Shown one piece after another: positions 1 to 7,500 of a stretch of 10,453 bases of DNA (its first letter is position 1; each line of letters opens with the position of its first letter). Below the pieces are notes generated by a model. That model was not told the DNA's origin, made no database searches, and saw only the letters and a program-made list of their open reading frames with translations. Source of the stretch: SAR324 cluster bacterium (GTDB lineage Bacteria; SAR324; XYD2-FULL-50-16); NCBI GenBank assembly GCA_002401295.1, contig NVSR01000141.1, positions 1 through 10,453 of the forward strand, read 5' to 3'. A program made the position numbers and the translations under genes.

Positions 1-332
1 TAGCCGTGGATGATACCATTCATTTTATGCACCAATTCTACGCACATTATAATGAGGAACCCGATGTTAAAAGTGCTGTACGGCAAACCTTGTTAACGAC
101 CGGCAGGGCTATGCTTTTCACCTCAATCGCTCTGGTAGCTGGATTTTGGATATTTTTGACCGCCAGTTTAAGCAATGTCTATTATTTTGGACTTTTTACA
201 GGTATCACCATCCTGATAGCATTTTTATCGGATATACTGCTTTCACCGGCATTAATGTCTGTGACCCACGCCAATCATCAACAAGAGCCCAGGAGCCTGA
301 AGAATCCAGAAGAACTCAAGACAGGCACCTAA
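1..332 (+). CDS. RND-superfamily (MMPL/HAE3-type) exporter, C-terminal fragment
   Basis: This is the 3' end of a gene that begins left of the window. The frame is open from base 3, and the GTG at base 6 is an internal valine codon, not a start. The first residues read AVDDTIHFMHQF, which matches the conserved G-x-A-V/I-D-D-x-I-H segment of RND transporters of the MMPL/patched-like 'predicted exporter' group. Two hydrophobic helices follow (AMLFTSIALVAGFWIFL, then YYFGLFTGITILIAFLSDILL), which fit the last transmembrane helices. A short charged cytoplasmic tail ends at TAA. Such proteins sit in the inner membrane and use the proton gradient to export lipids, hopanoids or other hydrophobic molecules; the substrate here cannot be told. 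It converges on the minus-strand gene ending at 382, with 49 bp between them and no clear terminator. Confidence 0.85.
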   Translation, partial: AVDDTIHFMHQFYAHYNEEPDVKSAVRQTLLTTGRAMLFTSIALVAGFWIFLTASLSNVYYFGLFTGITILIAFLSDILLSPALMSVTHANHQQEPRSLKNPEELKTGT

Positions 333-381
333 ATTGAAAAGAACCTTGGTAGCGGGTAGTGCTCATGAAATCAATCAGCCC

Positions 382-1185
382 CTAAGAGGTGCTTTCCCCT
401 ATCCAGGTTCGACAGTTTTCCCACTTCTCCGCACTTAATCCCTGACCACCCAAGATCATGGTAGGAGTATAAGTCAGCAGCTTTTCACAGGCTGCACGCA
501 ACTGCTGCTGACTGGATGCTTCTTCTGGATTTTCTCCTAATTGAAAGCCTAAAGCTGTTTCACAGGCAGGCATTTGCTCTGGTAACTTCTCCAGCAAGCT
601 AGGAGTGACCTCAAAACCAACCAGCTCAATTTGCAATTGATCCGCCAGGTTCAGTACTCGATTCACTGTATCCATGTCCGCTTCCTGCAGCCGAAAGAAT
701 GCGGCCAGGGGAATGGGAACTGAGTTTACTCGACGCATTGAGCGAACAGCGACTTGAAACATTGTCAGGTCAGTAAAACCTTGCAGTAAAAGGACATCAA
801 TGCCTTTATCAATCAAGTAGACAGCCGGTTCACCGAAAGCCTTTTCCATTTCATCAATACGAAGATCCGGGTCAGGGTTAAAGTAGGGGCCCACTGTTCC
901 GGCCAGCAAGCTATCAAAACCTCCGTTGGTAATTGTATCCGTACCCGTGGAAACGGCAATATTATGGATGGCTTCGATCCGTTCTTCCAGTCCCAGTTCC
1001 CGTAAAAAGGTACGATTGCATTCAACAGTTGGAGTACGAATCAACCCCGCTTGTTTCCTTAATTCCCCATTATAACGATGCACTAAGATGTTTTCTTCTT
1101 CCACAATGGTTTGGGCCAATGGCTTCTCCGAGTCCTTTTTAAAACTCGAAGGCCAATGATGGTCCCCCAATAATATTTTTGACAT
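382..1185 (-). CDS. Homocysteine S-methyltransferase-fold protein lacking the zinc cysteines
   Basis: This is a complete 267-residue cytoplasmic protein with no signal peptide. It follows the homocysteine S-methyltransferase barrel (BHMT / MetH N-terminal domain): VECNRTFLRELGL at 54-66, the A-G-T-V-G-P motif at 95-100, VLLLQGFTDL at 131-140, GFEVTPSLL at 190-198, and ILGGQGLS at 244-251 near the C-terminus. Active members bind zinc with one Cys in a G-x-N-C segment and two in G-G-C-C. Here those positions read GFEV and GGQG, so all three ligands are missing, and the E of the usual ETF segment is Q. The fold is recognisable but the chemistry is probably lost or changed. The start is the first ATG after an in-frame stop five codons upstream; no Shine-Dalgarno is visible. 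It lies downstream of the mipA-like gene on the same strand, 297 bp away, so co-transcription is uncertain. Confidence 0.75.
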   Translation of the reverse strand: MSKILLGDHHWPSSFKKDSEKPLAQTIVEEENILVHRYNGELRKQAGLIRTPTVECNRTFLRELGLEERIEAIHNIAVSTGTDTITNGGFDSLLAGTVGPYFNPDPDLRIDEMEKAFGEPAVYLIDKGIDVLLLQGFTDLTMFQVAVRSMRRVNSVPIPLAAFFRLQEADMDTVNRVLNLADQLQIELVGFEVTPSLLEKLPEQMPACETALGFQLGENPEEASSQQQLRAACEKLLTYTPTMILGGQGLSAEKWENCRTWIGESTS

Positions 1186-1482
1186 AGGAATAATCGACTA
1201 AAAAATTCGTAATAGTTCAAGGAAAACCGATTTTAAAAATAGAGGCAGCCTAATAAGTCTGCTTTTGCATGGCGTAATTGTAAGAAAGGGAGGCAGGAAT
1301 GTCGAAGGAAAGATCTACCTGTTTTTAAAAGTTTTTATAATCAAATGCTTAATTTTTGAGAAGCTACTAATTGTGGAGTGAAAAGGCCTTGGGAGGAACA
1401 ACAGCATTCATAAAACTAAATAATTGATCACTTATTCTTCGTGCTCTTCGTGATTGATTGATTTTTTTTCAGGGCTGACCCT
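1186..1482. other. Intergenic region between two minus-strand genes
   Basis: This 297-bp AT-rich stretch has no supportable gene. It should hold the promoter of the minus-strand methyltransferase-fold gene, but no -35/-10 pair matching the consensus at good spacing was found. It includes a weak 6-bp hairpin (AGGCAG with CTGCTT, 1243-1264) and a small tandem repeat at 1437-1452 followed by an eight-T run (1462-1469). AGGG/CCCT arms near 1471-1482 make only a 4-bp hairpin downstream of the mipA-like gene. On the minus strand that hairpin is followed by A residues, not T, so it is not a good terminator. Confidence 0.5.
1437..1452. repeat. Two tandem CTTCGTG units (9-nt period)
   Basis: CTTCGTG occurs at 1437-1443 and again at 1446-1452, separated by CT, so the period is 9 nt. 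ATTGATTGATT and a T run follow. It lies just downstream of the mipA-like gene. It may be a remnant of a dispersed short intergenic repeat. Confidence 0.5.
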
Positions 1483-2346
1483 TTATTTGGAGACCTCCAC
1501 CAATTCTTCACTGATCCCGAATTTGTAGATAATGCCGAAAAGAATCGAATTGGAGACTTTTGCTACCACTAAAGGGCTACTTTTGACCGTAGAACTGCGC
1601 ATGTCATGCCTATAGCCGCCCGCTAATACACGCAATCTTCTCGATAAATCAAATACCAGGCTGATACCATAAGTAGTGACCACCAAACCCGCCTTTGATT
1701 TGTATTCCGGGCGATCTGCTAAAACATCTTTGGCCGGGACACCATAATAAAACTGATTATAAGTTGCGCTTCCGAAGAGTTGGGAGGCAGATAAAATCAA
1801 TCCGTGACTTGATTGCTTGGGAAAAAAATCAAAATTAATCGTGGGTTCATAAAATTGACCTACGTCTCTATAAGCGCTGCCAATGGGAATCCCGGCAAAA
1901 TAGGGCAGTTCCATATAAAGATGATCATTCAAGTATCTAAAGTACCTTACCCCTGCAAACAAAACCCAAGGCAGGTCATCCATGCCTCGGCGGGCATAAT
2001 TGCGGGTAGAGACAATCACAGCTTTTGAATCCTTTACATTCTCCGGGGCAGCAGCGGTTGTACTTTCACTACGCACTGCCAAACGACCACTGAAGGAAAG
2101 GTCCAGCCAGGATGATTCTCCCTTCCAAATATAAAATTTATTACTGTCTCCTACTTGCAGAGTTTCCGTACGAAAATTGAAGTAGGGCAGTGGTAATTGG
2201 ACATGATAATATTGATTGGCCCCAAAATAATGGGCTGTTAAACCGTCAAAATAACCGACCCCCCATTCCCAACGAGGCAGCTTTACAGCCCAAGCTGGCT
2301 GAGAGAACAGTAAACAGCATCCGCAAAGAATAACCCATTTTTTCAT
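1483..2346 (-). CDS. MipA/OmpV-family outer-membrane protein
   Basis: This is a 287-residue exported protein. A signal peptide is clear (MKK, hydrophobic core, then QPAWA with cleavage after residue 20). The mature part fits the MipA/OmpV family: WEWGVGYFDGL near the N-terminus, YFGANQYY in the place of the usual Y-x-G-S-D, LPLPYF at 51-56, NQFYYGVPAKDV followed by EYKSKAGL at about 197-221, and SSPLVV...SNSILFGIIYKF at 256-276. Members form outer-membrane beta-barrels; E. coli MipA is known as a scaffold linking MltA and PBP1B, while OmpV-type proteins act as porin-like barrels. The barrel should end at the F of YKF, the usual terminal aromatic, but here 11 more residues (GISEELVEVSK) follow. 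Cysteines in the signal peptide core (CGCC) resemble a weak lipobox, but the signal peptidase I site is better. No Shine-Dalgarno is visible before the ATG. A good candidate promoter lies about 70 bp upstream. Confidence 0.85.
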   Translation of the reverse strand: MKKWVILCGCCLLFSQPAWAVKLPRWEWGVGYFDGLTAHYFGANQYYHVQLPLPYFNFRTETLQVGDSNKFYIWKGESSWLDLSFSGRLAVRSESTTAAAPENVKDSKAVIVSTRNYARRGMDDLPWVLFAGVRYFRYLNDHLYMELPYFAGIPIGSAYRDVGQFYEPTINFDFFPKQSSHGLILSASQLFGSATYNQFYYGVPAKDVLADRPEYKSKAGLVVTTYGISLVFDLSRRLRVLAGGYRHDMRSSTVKSSPLVVAKVSNSILFGIIYKFGISEELVEVSK

Positions 2347-2415
2347 GATGAAGTTGTTGAAAAATGTTGTTCCACATTTCCCCAGATGCAGGAGAATATA
2401 GAAAGTAGGAAATCG

Positions 2416-2443
2416 ATAATACTAATGCAGCAGAGAATGTCTA
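2416..2443 (-). promoter_or_regulatory. Candidate sigma70-type promoter for the mipA-like gene
   Basis: Read on the minus strand, TAGACA (2443-2438) and TATTAT (2421-2416) are separated by 16 nt. Each hexamer matches its consensus at five of six positions. Transcription would start near 2409 and give a 5' leader of about 60 nt before the ATG at 2346. No comparable pair was found for the plus-strand gene starting at 2619 in this 272-bp divergent region. Confidence 0.45.
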
Positions 2444-2618
2444 CAATAATATTTAATGGGAACAGAAAAAAAAGTAATAACTCTTATCAAAAGCATCCCT
2501 TATAAACTTGGAGCATTCCATTGGACTAAGCTCTTGAAGCTGTTTATAGTTTGTCATCTTTTAGAGCTTGTAAAAGCAATAGTCTTCTATTCTACTTTTT
2601 CCACTAATAAGGGAAATC

Positions 2619-4004
2619 ATGCGGTTTTTGTCTTTTATATTAGTAGTTTATTTTCTTTGGATAGGTAGCCTCGTTGCTCAGGATTCAAAAAATAAGGATG
2701 TAGTTTCCAGCCTCATTACTATTCAGGGAGAGTACTACTTAGAGCGTGTTCCAGATTTTAAAATTATCTTTGATAATTCCATTAGAAGTTTGGGAAAATA
2801 TGAGATCAATAATGATTTAATGCCAGTAAAGAAGTTAACCCCAGAGAAAATACTACCAGAGTTAAAGGCCAATAAAATTAAGCATCTTTTTACATTTGAT
2901 ATTAACTTTGTGGATGATGATGAAGCTATCGTAACCATTGAAGTTTTTGATAGCCAAACCAGGCAAAAGACTTTGCATTGGAGTAAAGAATATGATTTTG
3001 ATAATATTAATCCTTTCATTTCTTACCTCCAGTATGAAATACCCCTTAATTTAAAACTGCAACTGAAAAGCTTAGGAAGGGTTATCAGTAAAGAGACACG
3101 CCTGATATTTTTAGATCTTGGTTCTTTAGTAGGCGTTCAAAAAGGTGATATTTATCGGGTTTTTCGAGAGGGTAGAGCATTAGAAAATGATGATGGAGAT
3201 CTCTTTGGACGTATCGATGACATCGTAGGGATCGTTGAGATTAAAGGGGTTACAAATTTTTACTCCAGTGCGGAAATTATCATTGGGAAGATATCCATTC
3301 AGGGGGGGGATTTTGTCGAAAAAATAGTCGGTGCCTCCAGGAAGAAATTTGTTGGTAAGGTAGATGCCATTTTTGAAGATAAGGTTTCCATTACTCTGGG
3401 TAAAAATGTGGGAGTGAGAGAAGGCTCTTACTATGCAGTTTTCAAGGATATTAAAGTAATTAGTGAAGATGATGCTTTCAGAGAAAATATTGGTTCCATC
3501 AAGATTGATGAGGTTTTTGAGGACCATTCCAGGGGATTGCTTTCTTTATCAGACTATCGAAATATCTCAAAGGTTTTACTGTCGAAAGGTATGGTTGTTG
3601 AGGAAATTGAATCTCCTCACAAAGATACATTCACCCTTGGATTAACTCCTCTTAATATTTCAGGTGGTGAAGGAAATTCCCTGACATCTCTGACTTACCA
3701 AGTCTATTCTGATTCCGAACTGGGAAAGGTTTTTCGATTCCGATTGGGAAAAACAGAAGATGATGGTATGGCTGGCATTGGTATTAAATCCAGCATTGCC
3801 AATAGTCCGAACTTCTTCATGGGGATCGATGCCTTATTCTTAGATGGGGTTGTTATAAATGCTTTTATTGGTTCAGCCATTCCAATTTCATTAATTGAGG
3901 GGATTCGTATAGACCTGGAAGTCGGATATTTAGGGGGATCAAATACTTCTGATTATAATGGGTTAGCCGTTAATTTGGGACTGAAAGTACCTTTTTCTCT
4001 ATAA
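2619..4004 (+). CDS. Exported FlgT-like protein with a duplicated domain and beta-rich C-terminus
   Basis: This is a 461-residue protein that I do not recognise as a named gene. The start is supported by AAGGGA at 2609-2614. A signal peptide ends at SLVAQ (about residue 21). Residues 30-150 alternate beta and alpha (for example HLFTFDINFVDDDEAIVTIEVFD), like the TolB/CsgG/FlgT-middle type of periplasmic domain. Two copies of a roughly 85-residue domain follow, at about 152-236 and 246-330. Each has G-x-V, a beta strand, L-G-x-x-x-G-V-x-x-G-x-x-Y-x-V-F, then G-x-I-x-I-x-x-V, and closes on G-x-x-V-E. This resembles the C-terminal beta domain of FlgT-like proteins. Residues 336-461 are runs of alternating polar and hydrophobic strands, ending PFSL, which suggests membrane or surface beta structure. 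By eye it is richer in A+T than the CHAT gene. Residues 228-230 are encoded across a G8 run. A flagellar role is not shown by any neighbour. Confidence 0.7.
   Translation: MRFLSFILVVYFLWIGSLVAQDSKNKDVVSSLITIQGEYYLERVPDFKIIFDNSIRSLGKYEINNDLMPVKKLTPEKILPELKANKIKHLFTFDINFVDDDEAIVTIEVFDSQTRQKTLHWSKEYDFDNINPFISYLQYEIPLNLKLQLKSLGRVISKETRLIFLDLGSLVGVQKGDIYRVFREGRALENDDGDLFGRIDDIVGIVEIKGVTNFYSSAEIIIGKISIQGGDFVEKIVGASRKKFVGKVDAIFEDKVSITLGKNVGVREGSYYAVFKDIKVISEDDAFRENIGSIKIDEVFEDHSRGLLSLSDYRNISKVLLSKGMVVEEIESPHKDTFTLGLTPLNISGGEGNSLTSLTYQVYSDSELGKVFRFRLGKTEDDGMAGIGIKSSIANSPNFFMGIDALFLDGVVINAFIGSAIPISLIEGIRIDLEVGYLGGSNTSDYNGLAVNLGLKVPFSL
3302..3309 (+). repeat. G8 homopolymer inside the FlgT-like gene
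   Basis: Eight consecutive G residues encode part of Q-G-G-D. Loss of one G brings a TAG at 3325-3327 into frame, and gain of one brings a TAA at 3356-3358 into frame. Either change cuts the protein near residue 240, between its two repeated domains. Confidence 0.9.
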
Positions 4005-4042
4005 GCAATCGAAAAATAGGCAAGGCTACTTAATACTTTAGA

Positions 4043-4090
4043 ACTGGGGAACTAAATATTTGTTCGTTCGATAAATACAGGTTCTCCAGT
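4043..4090. repeat. Nested inverted repeat, 10-bp outer stem
   Basis: ACTGGGGAAC (4043-4052) pairs with GTTCTCCAGT (4081-4090), with nine Watson-Crick pairs and one G-T. Within the loop TATTT (4057-4061) pairs with AAATA (4073-4077). It begins 39 bp after the FlgT-like gene. No T run follows it, so it is not a typical intrinsic terminator. Confidence 0.55.
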
Positions 4091-4140
4091 AGCTCTGATC
4101 AGGATTACTCCCCACCAGGAAAAAATACCATTTGTTCGTT
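4058..4140. repeat. Direct repeat ATTTGTTCGTT, two copies 72 bp apart
   Basis: ATTTGTTCGTT occurs at 4058-4068 and 4130-4140. Both copies continue into a similar A/T-rich stretch (CGATAAATA and TATAAAATT). It could be a pair of protein-binding sites or the trace of an old duplication. Confidence 0.4.
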
Positions 4141-4233
4141 TATAAAATTACTAATGAATAAAGTGGCCATTGATTCCCTCAAAAACTAAGTATTTTACCT
4201 GTCAGAGTAAACCCCCGTGGAGTCAGTGATTAC

Positions 4234-4311
4234 CTCAGTATTAGCCATTAGTTCCGATTGCGGCCTAGATTTTTTAATGCTATGTTTTTGCGATAGAAAG
4301 CTAGTACTGAG
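4234..4311. repeat. 12-bp inverted repeat with a 54-nt loop
   Basis: CTCAGTATTAGC (4234-4245) pairs with GCTAGTACTGAG (4300-4311), with eleven Watson-Crick pairs and one wobble pair. The loop includes two T-rich runs (TTTTTT near 4270 and TTTTT near 4285). Confidence 0.45.
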
Positions 4312-4319
4312 TTGCACTT

Positions 4320-4357
4320 GAAATACCGGATACGCTCCGCTTAGGTAGGTGTATTTC
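4320..4357. repeat. Nested hairpin GAAATAC/GTATTTC
   Basis: GAAATAC (4320-4326) pairs with GTATTTC (4351-4357). Inside it CGGA (4327-4330) pairs with TCCG (4336-4339) around a 5-nt loop. It begins 8 nt after the preceding inverted repeat, so the two could form a single folded unit. Confidence 0.45.
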
Positions 4358-4402
4358 TCCTCGATTCAGCTGTTAAATTTACTGTAATTGAGTACTCTAT
4401 AG

Positions 4403-4444
4403 AAAGCTCATGGGGAAAAAACTTATATTTTTCTCATGAGTTTT
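4403..4444. repeat. 17-bp AT-rich hairpin
   Basis: Bases 4403-4419 pair with 4428-4444 through an AAA-G-CTCATG-GGG-AAAA arm and its complement, with three G-T wobble pairs and an 8-nt loop. The 3' arm ends in TTTT, so it could act as a weak terminator for an RNA starting upstream, or as a structure in the CHAT leader. Confidence 0.5.
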
Positions 4445-4587
4445 GAAATTTTGGAGAGGAGAAAAGAGCATTTCGCCAGTATCAAAGATATTCGTTTCCC
4501 AATCTATAGTTAAAGCATTTATCTCTTAAAATTCATCAATCTAGAGTATTTTTGATTTCTCTTGAGTGGGTATAAGAAAATTATTTT

Positions 4588-4592
4588 CGGAG
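4588..4592 (+). promoter_or_regulatory. Ribosome binding site deciding the CHAT gene start
   Basis: CGGAG sits 6 nt before the ATG at 4599. This favours that ATG over the in-frame GTG at 4566, which has no comparable site and would put 11 polar and charged residues in front of a textbook signal peptide. Confidence 0.65.
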
Positions 4593-4598
4593 CTCGTT

Positions 4599-7500
4599 AT
4601 GAAAAGGTTGAAAGCCGGTCTCATTCACGCTTTATTTATTATTTTATTTTTTAGCTCCTCATTAGCCCTTGCCCAGGAACAGCAAACAGTTCCCAGCCCC
4701 ATGGAGGAATGGACTGTACTATATGAGCAGTCAAACAGTTTGCTGGAACAAGAGCGTTTTGATGAAGCACTGATGATCGCCTATCAAACAGTGGGTTATG
4801 CGGAGCAATATTTCGGTGAAGAACATCCCCAGATGGTGGCCAGCATGTATAACCTGGCTATCATGCTCATTGATTTTGGTGATGTGGAGCAGGCAGAACC
4901 TTTATTAAATATGACCTTGGAGCTAGCGACTCGTGTTTTGGGAGCAGAGCATGAGGATACGGTATCCGTACAGTCGGCCTTGGGAGAACTCTATGGTGAG
5001 CAAGGGCTTTATGAGAAAGCGCAAGGCACCTTAGAGATCGTCTTGAGACTAAGGGGAAAAAACTTGGGTGAAGAGCATAGGGATACGTTGATCACCATGA
5101 CAACCTTAGCTCAAATCTATGAAATCCAGGGGAGTTATGATCTAGCGGAAGTCTTGCTTAAGGATGCATTAAAAGCCTATCAGCAATTGGAGAGCCCCGA
5201 TCGAATGGATATCTCTATCACCCAGGAGAGTCTGGCTTCTCTTTATGCTACCCAGGGAAAGTTCCCACTAGCGGAACCCCTTTACTTGCAGGTTTTGACA
5301 GAAAAGCAAAATAGCTTGGGTGAGATGGATGCAGGTACCCTCATTACCAGTGCCGGTGTCGCTGAACTCTATCGCAAGATGGGGAAATATGATGCTTCTG
5401 AGACTCTCTTCCTGCAGACGATTGACCGTATGAAAGAGGTTCTGGGAAATCAAAGTCCGGATCTTTATTTGGCTACAGGTAATTTTGCTGCCCTCCTGGA
5501 AGAACGTGGGAATTATATTGAGGCTGAAACTCTCTACCTGCAGGTTTGGAACTATGATCGCCAGAGCTTGGGAGAAAAACACCCCAATACCATCATTGAC
5601 ATGAATAATCTGGCGGGAATCTATCGTAAACAGGGAGATTACAGTCAAGCTGAGGATTATTATGTGACGTCTCTGGAGTATATTAGAGAAGCCTTAGGGG
5701 ATCAGCACCCTGAGACCCTGTCGATTATGAATAACTTGGCTCTGTTGTACGAAAATCAGGGCTTGTTTGAAAAGGCGGAACCTCTATTCAAAGAAGTGAC
5801 TCGGACTGCTCGTAATTCTCTGGGTACAAGTCACCCCAAAACATTGGCTTTTATGAATAACCTGGCTCTGCTCTATGAAAGTCAGGGTGTTTTTGATAAA
5901 TCCGAACCACTCTATCGTGAAACGATTGATCTCAACGCAGAAGTTTTTGGAGCAAATCACTCCAACACAATCGCTAGCGTGAATAACTTGGGATATCTAT
6001 ACCTGATGCAGGATAAACAGGATCAGGCTGAACCCCTATTTCGGCGGGTTTTGACTCAGTGGGAGGTACAGTTTGGCATGAAGCATCAAAAAACCCTGAA
6101 GTCTCTCAATAACCTGGCTCGTGTGCTGCACAAACAAGGAAAATTACAAGAGGCGGAGAGGCGTTTTCTTCAGGCTTTATCCTTGCGGAAAGAAGTGTTG
6201 GGAGAAAAACACCCCGATGTGATTCGTAGCCAGATTGATTTATCCGCACTTTATCTTAGCCAGAAAGAATATGATGAAGCGGAATCTCTATTGGAGGACA
6301 CCGTCTCCCTAGCTGAAGAGGTCCTGGGTAAAAACCATCAATACACCTTTGAGGCATTAAATGTATTAGCTGAACTTTATGAACAAAGTGGTGAAATTGA
6401 AGATGCCCTGAAAACCAGATCATTGGCCTTCAATCGAAGATCAGAATTTTTTGACCGAGTTCTTTGGGGAACCGGGGAAAATACTCGTCAAGCCTATATC
6501 CAACTGCATCAATCGGAGCAGGATGATTATCTCACATTAATTGCCGCACACAATAATTCGGAAAATGCCAGACTGGCTCTGCACGTTGGATTGCAGCGTA
6601 AAGGATTGCTATTAAAAATATCATCAGAGATCCAGAAAGTTCTGGAGATGAATAATAATGCTGACCTGGCGGATTTGGCGGAAAAACTGACTGAGAGCAG
6701 GAAAGCATTAGCCTCAATGACACTCAGTGGCCCCAAAACGGAAAGCCCGGAAGAATTTCACCGTATCCTGCTGAACCTGGAGGATGAGGTGAATGATCTG
6801 CAAGCTGAGTTGGGCCGAATGAGTGTGCCCTATCGTAATACCGCGCAAGAAATCACAACAGATCAAATTTTTGACAATATCGAGGATAATGCTATCTTAG
6901 TAGATTACGTTGCTTATAAGCAAAAAGGGCAAAGTAAAATGATGGCTTTGGTAGCCCAAAATAAAGCAGAAGGTTGCTTCATTTTGTGGAATTGCAAAAA
7001 TGCAAGAGTGGACATGATCCCTTTAGGGGATTTGGAAGAAATTCGTAAAAGTATCTCCTATTTTCGAGAAGCCATTCAAGATGAGGATGCTGAGGAAGAA
7101 GATCTGCTCTCAACGGGACAGGAAATTTATCAAAAGATCTGGGCACCACTGGAGAAGTTTTTTGGGAATAAAAATTTGATCTATATTGTCCCTGATTCCG
7201 CCCTTCATCTGTTACCCTTTGACGCGATGATTGATGAAGACGATCGTTATCTGATTCAAACCAGAGATCTTCGCTTTCTTTCTTCATCTCGAGACCTAGT
7301 CATCACTCCTTTGAAAAGATCACAGGGAGAATTTGTGATTTTTGCCGGGCCCGATTACGACTCGGACTATCTCAAGGAACGACGCAAAAAAATAGTGACT
7401 CAAAGTACACGAGGTGGTGTGGCAAAAGGTATGAGAATCTCTTCCACTGGATTACGTTCCCTCTCTTTCGAACCTTTGGATGGGGCCGAAATTGAAGGAC

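Larger units (their letters stand above)
4005..4598. other. 594-bp intergenic region rich in inverted repeats, upstream of the CHAT gene
   Basis: No gene with a start, ribosome site and reasonable length is visible here on either strand. The region holds four inverted repeats (listed separately) and an 11-nt direct repeat. A strongly purine-rich, Shine-Dalgarno-like tract (GGAGAGGAG, 4453-4461) has no ATG at the right distance. A TATAAG at 4571-4576 lacks a matching -35 box and would leave almost no leader. Possible contents are the CHAT promoter, a long 5' leader, or a small non-coding RNA. Confidence 0.5.

Noticed and set aside
333..381. Terminator between the convergent genes
   Set aside because: No stem with a following T run could be found on either strand.
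2314..2328. Lipoprotein signal in the MipA-like protein (CGCC in the core)
   Set aside because: The sequence before the Cys is a poor lipobox, and a clean AWA cleavage site for signal peptidase I follows.
2456..2668. 70-codon plus-strand frame before the FlgT-like gene
   Set aside because: It overlaps the start of a well-supported gene, has no ribosome site and lies in the divergent promoter region.
3180..3527. 115-codon minus-strand frame
   Set aside because: It lies wholly inside the FlgT-like gene and shows no family motif or start signal.
4410..4439. Nine-codon frame MGKKLIFFS as a leader peptide
   Set aside because: It has no ribosome site and coincides with the arms of a hairpin, so chance is more likely.
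4453..4472. Purine-rich GGAGAGGAG as a ribosome site for a small gene
   Set aside because: No ATG, GTG or TTG lies at a suitable distance; the only possible start is ATT, giving a 19-codon frame with no features.
4566..4598. GTG start for the CHAT gene, 11 codons upstream of the ATG
   Set aside because: It has no ribosome site, and it would place charged residues before a complete signal peptide; ATG 4599 has CGGAG at 6 nt.
5268..5648. 126-codon minus-strand frame
   Set aside because: It is antisense to the TPR repeats and its sequence is a by-product of their regular codons.
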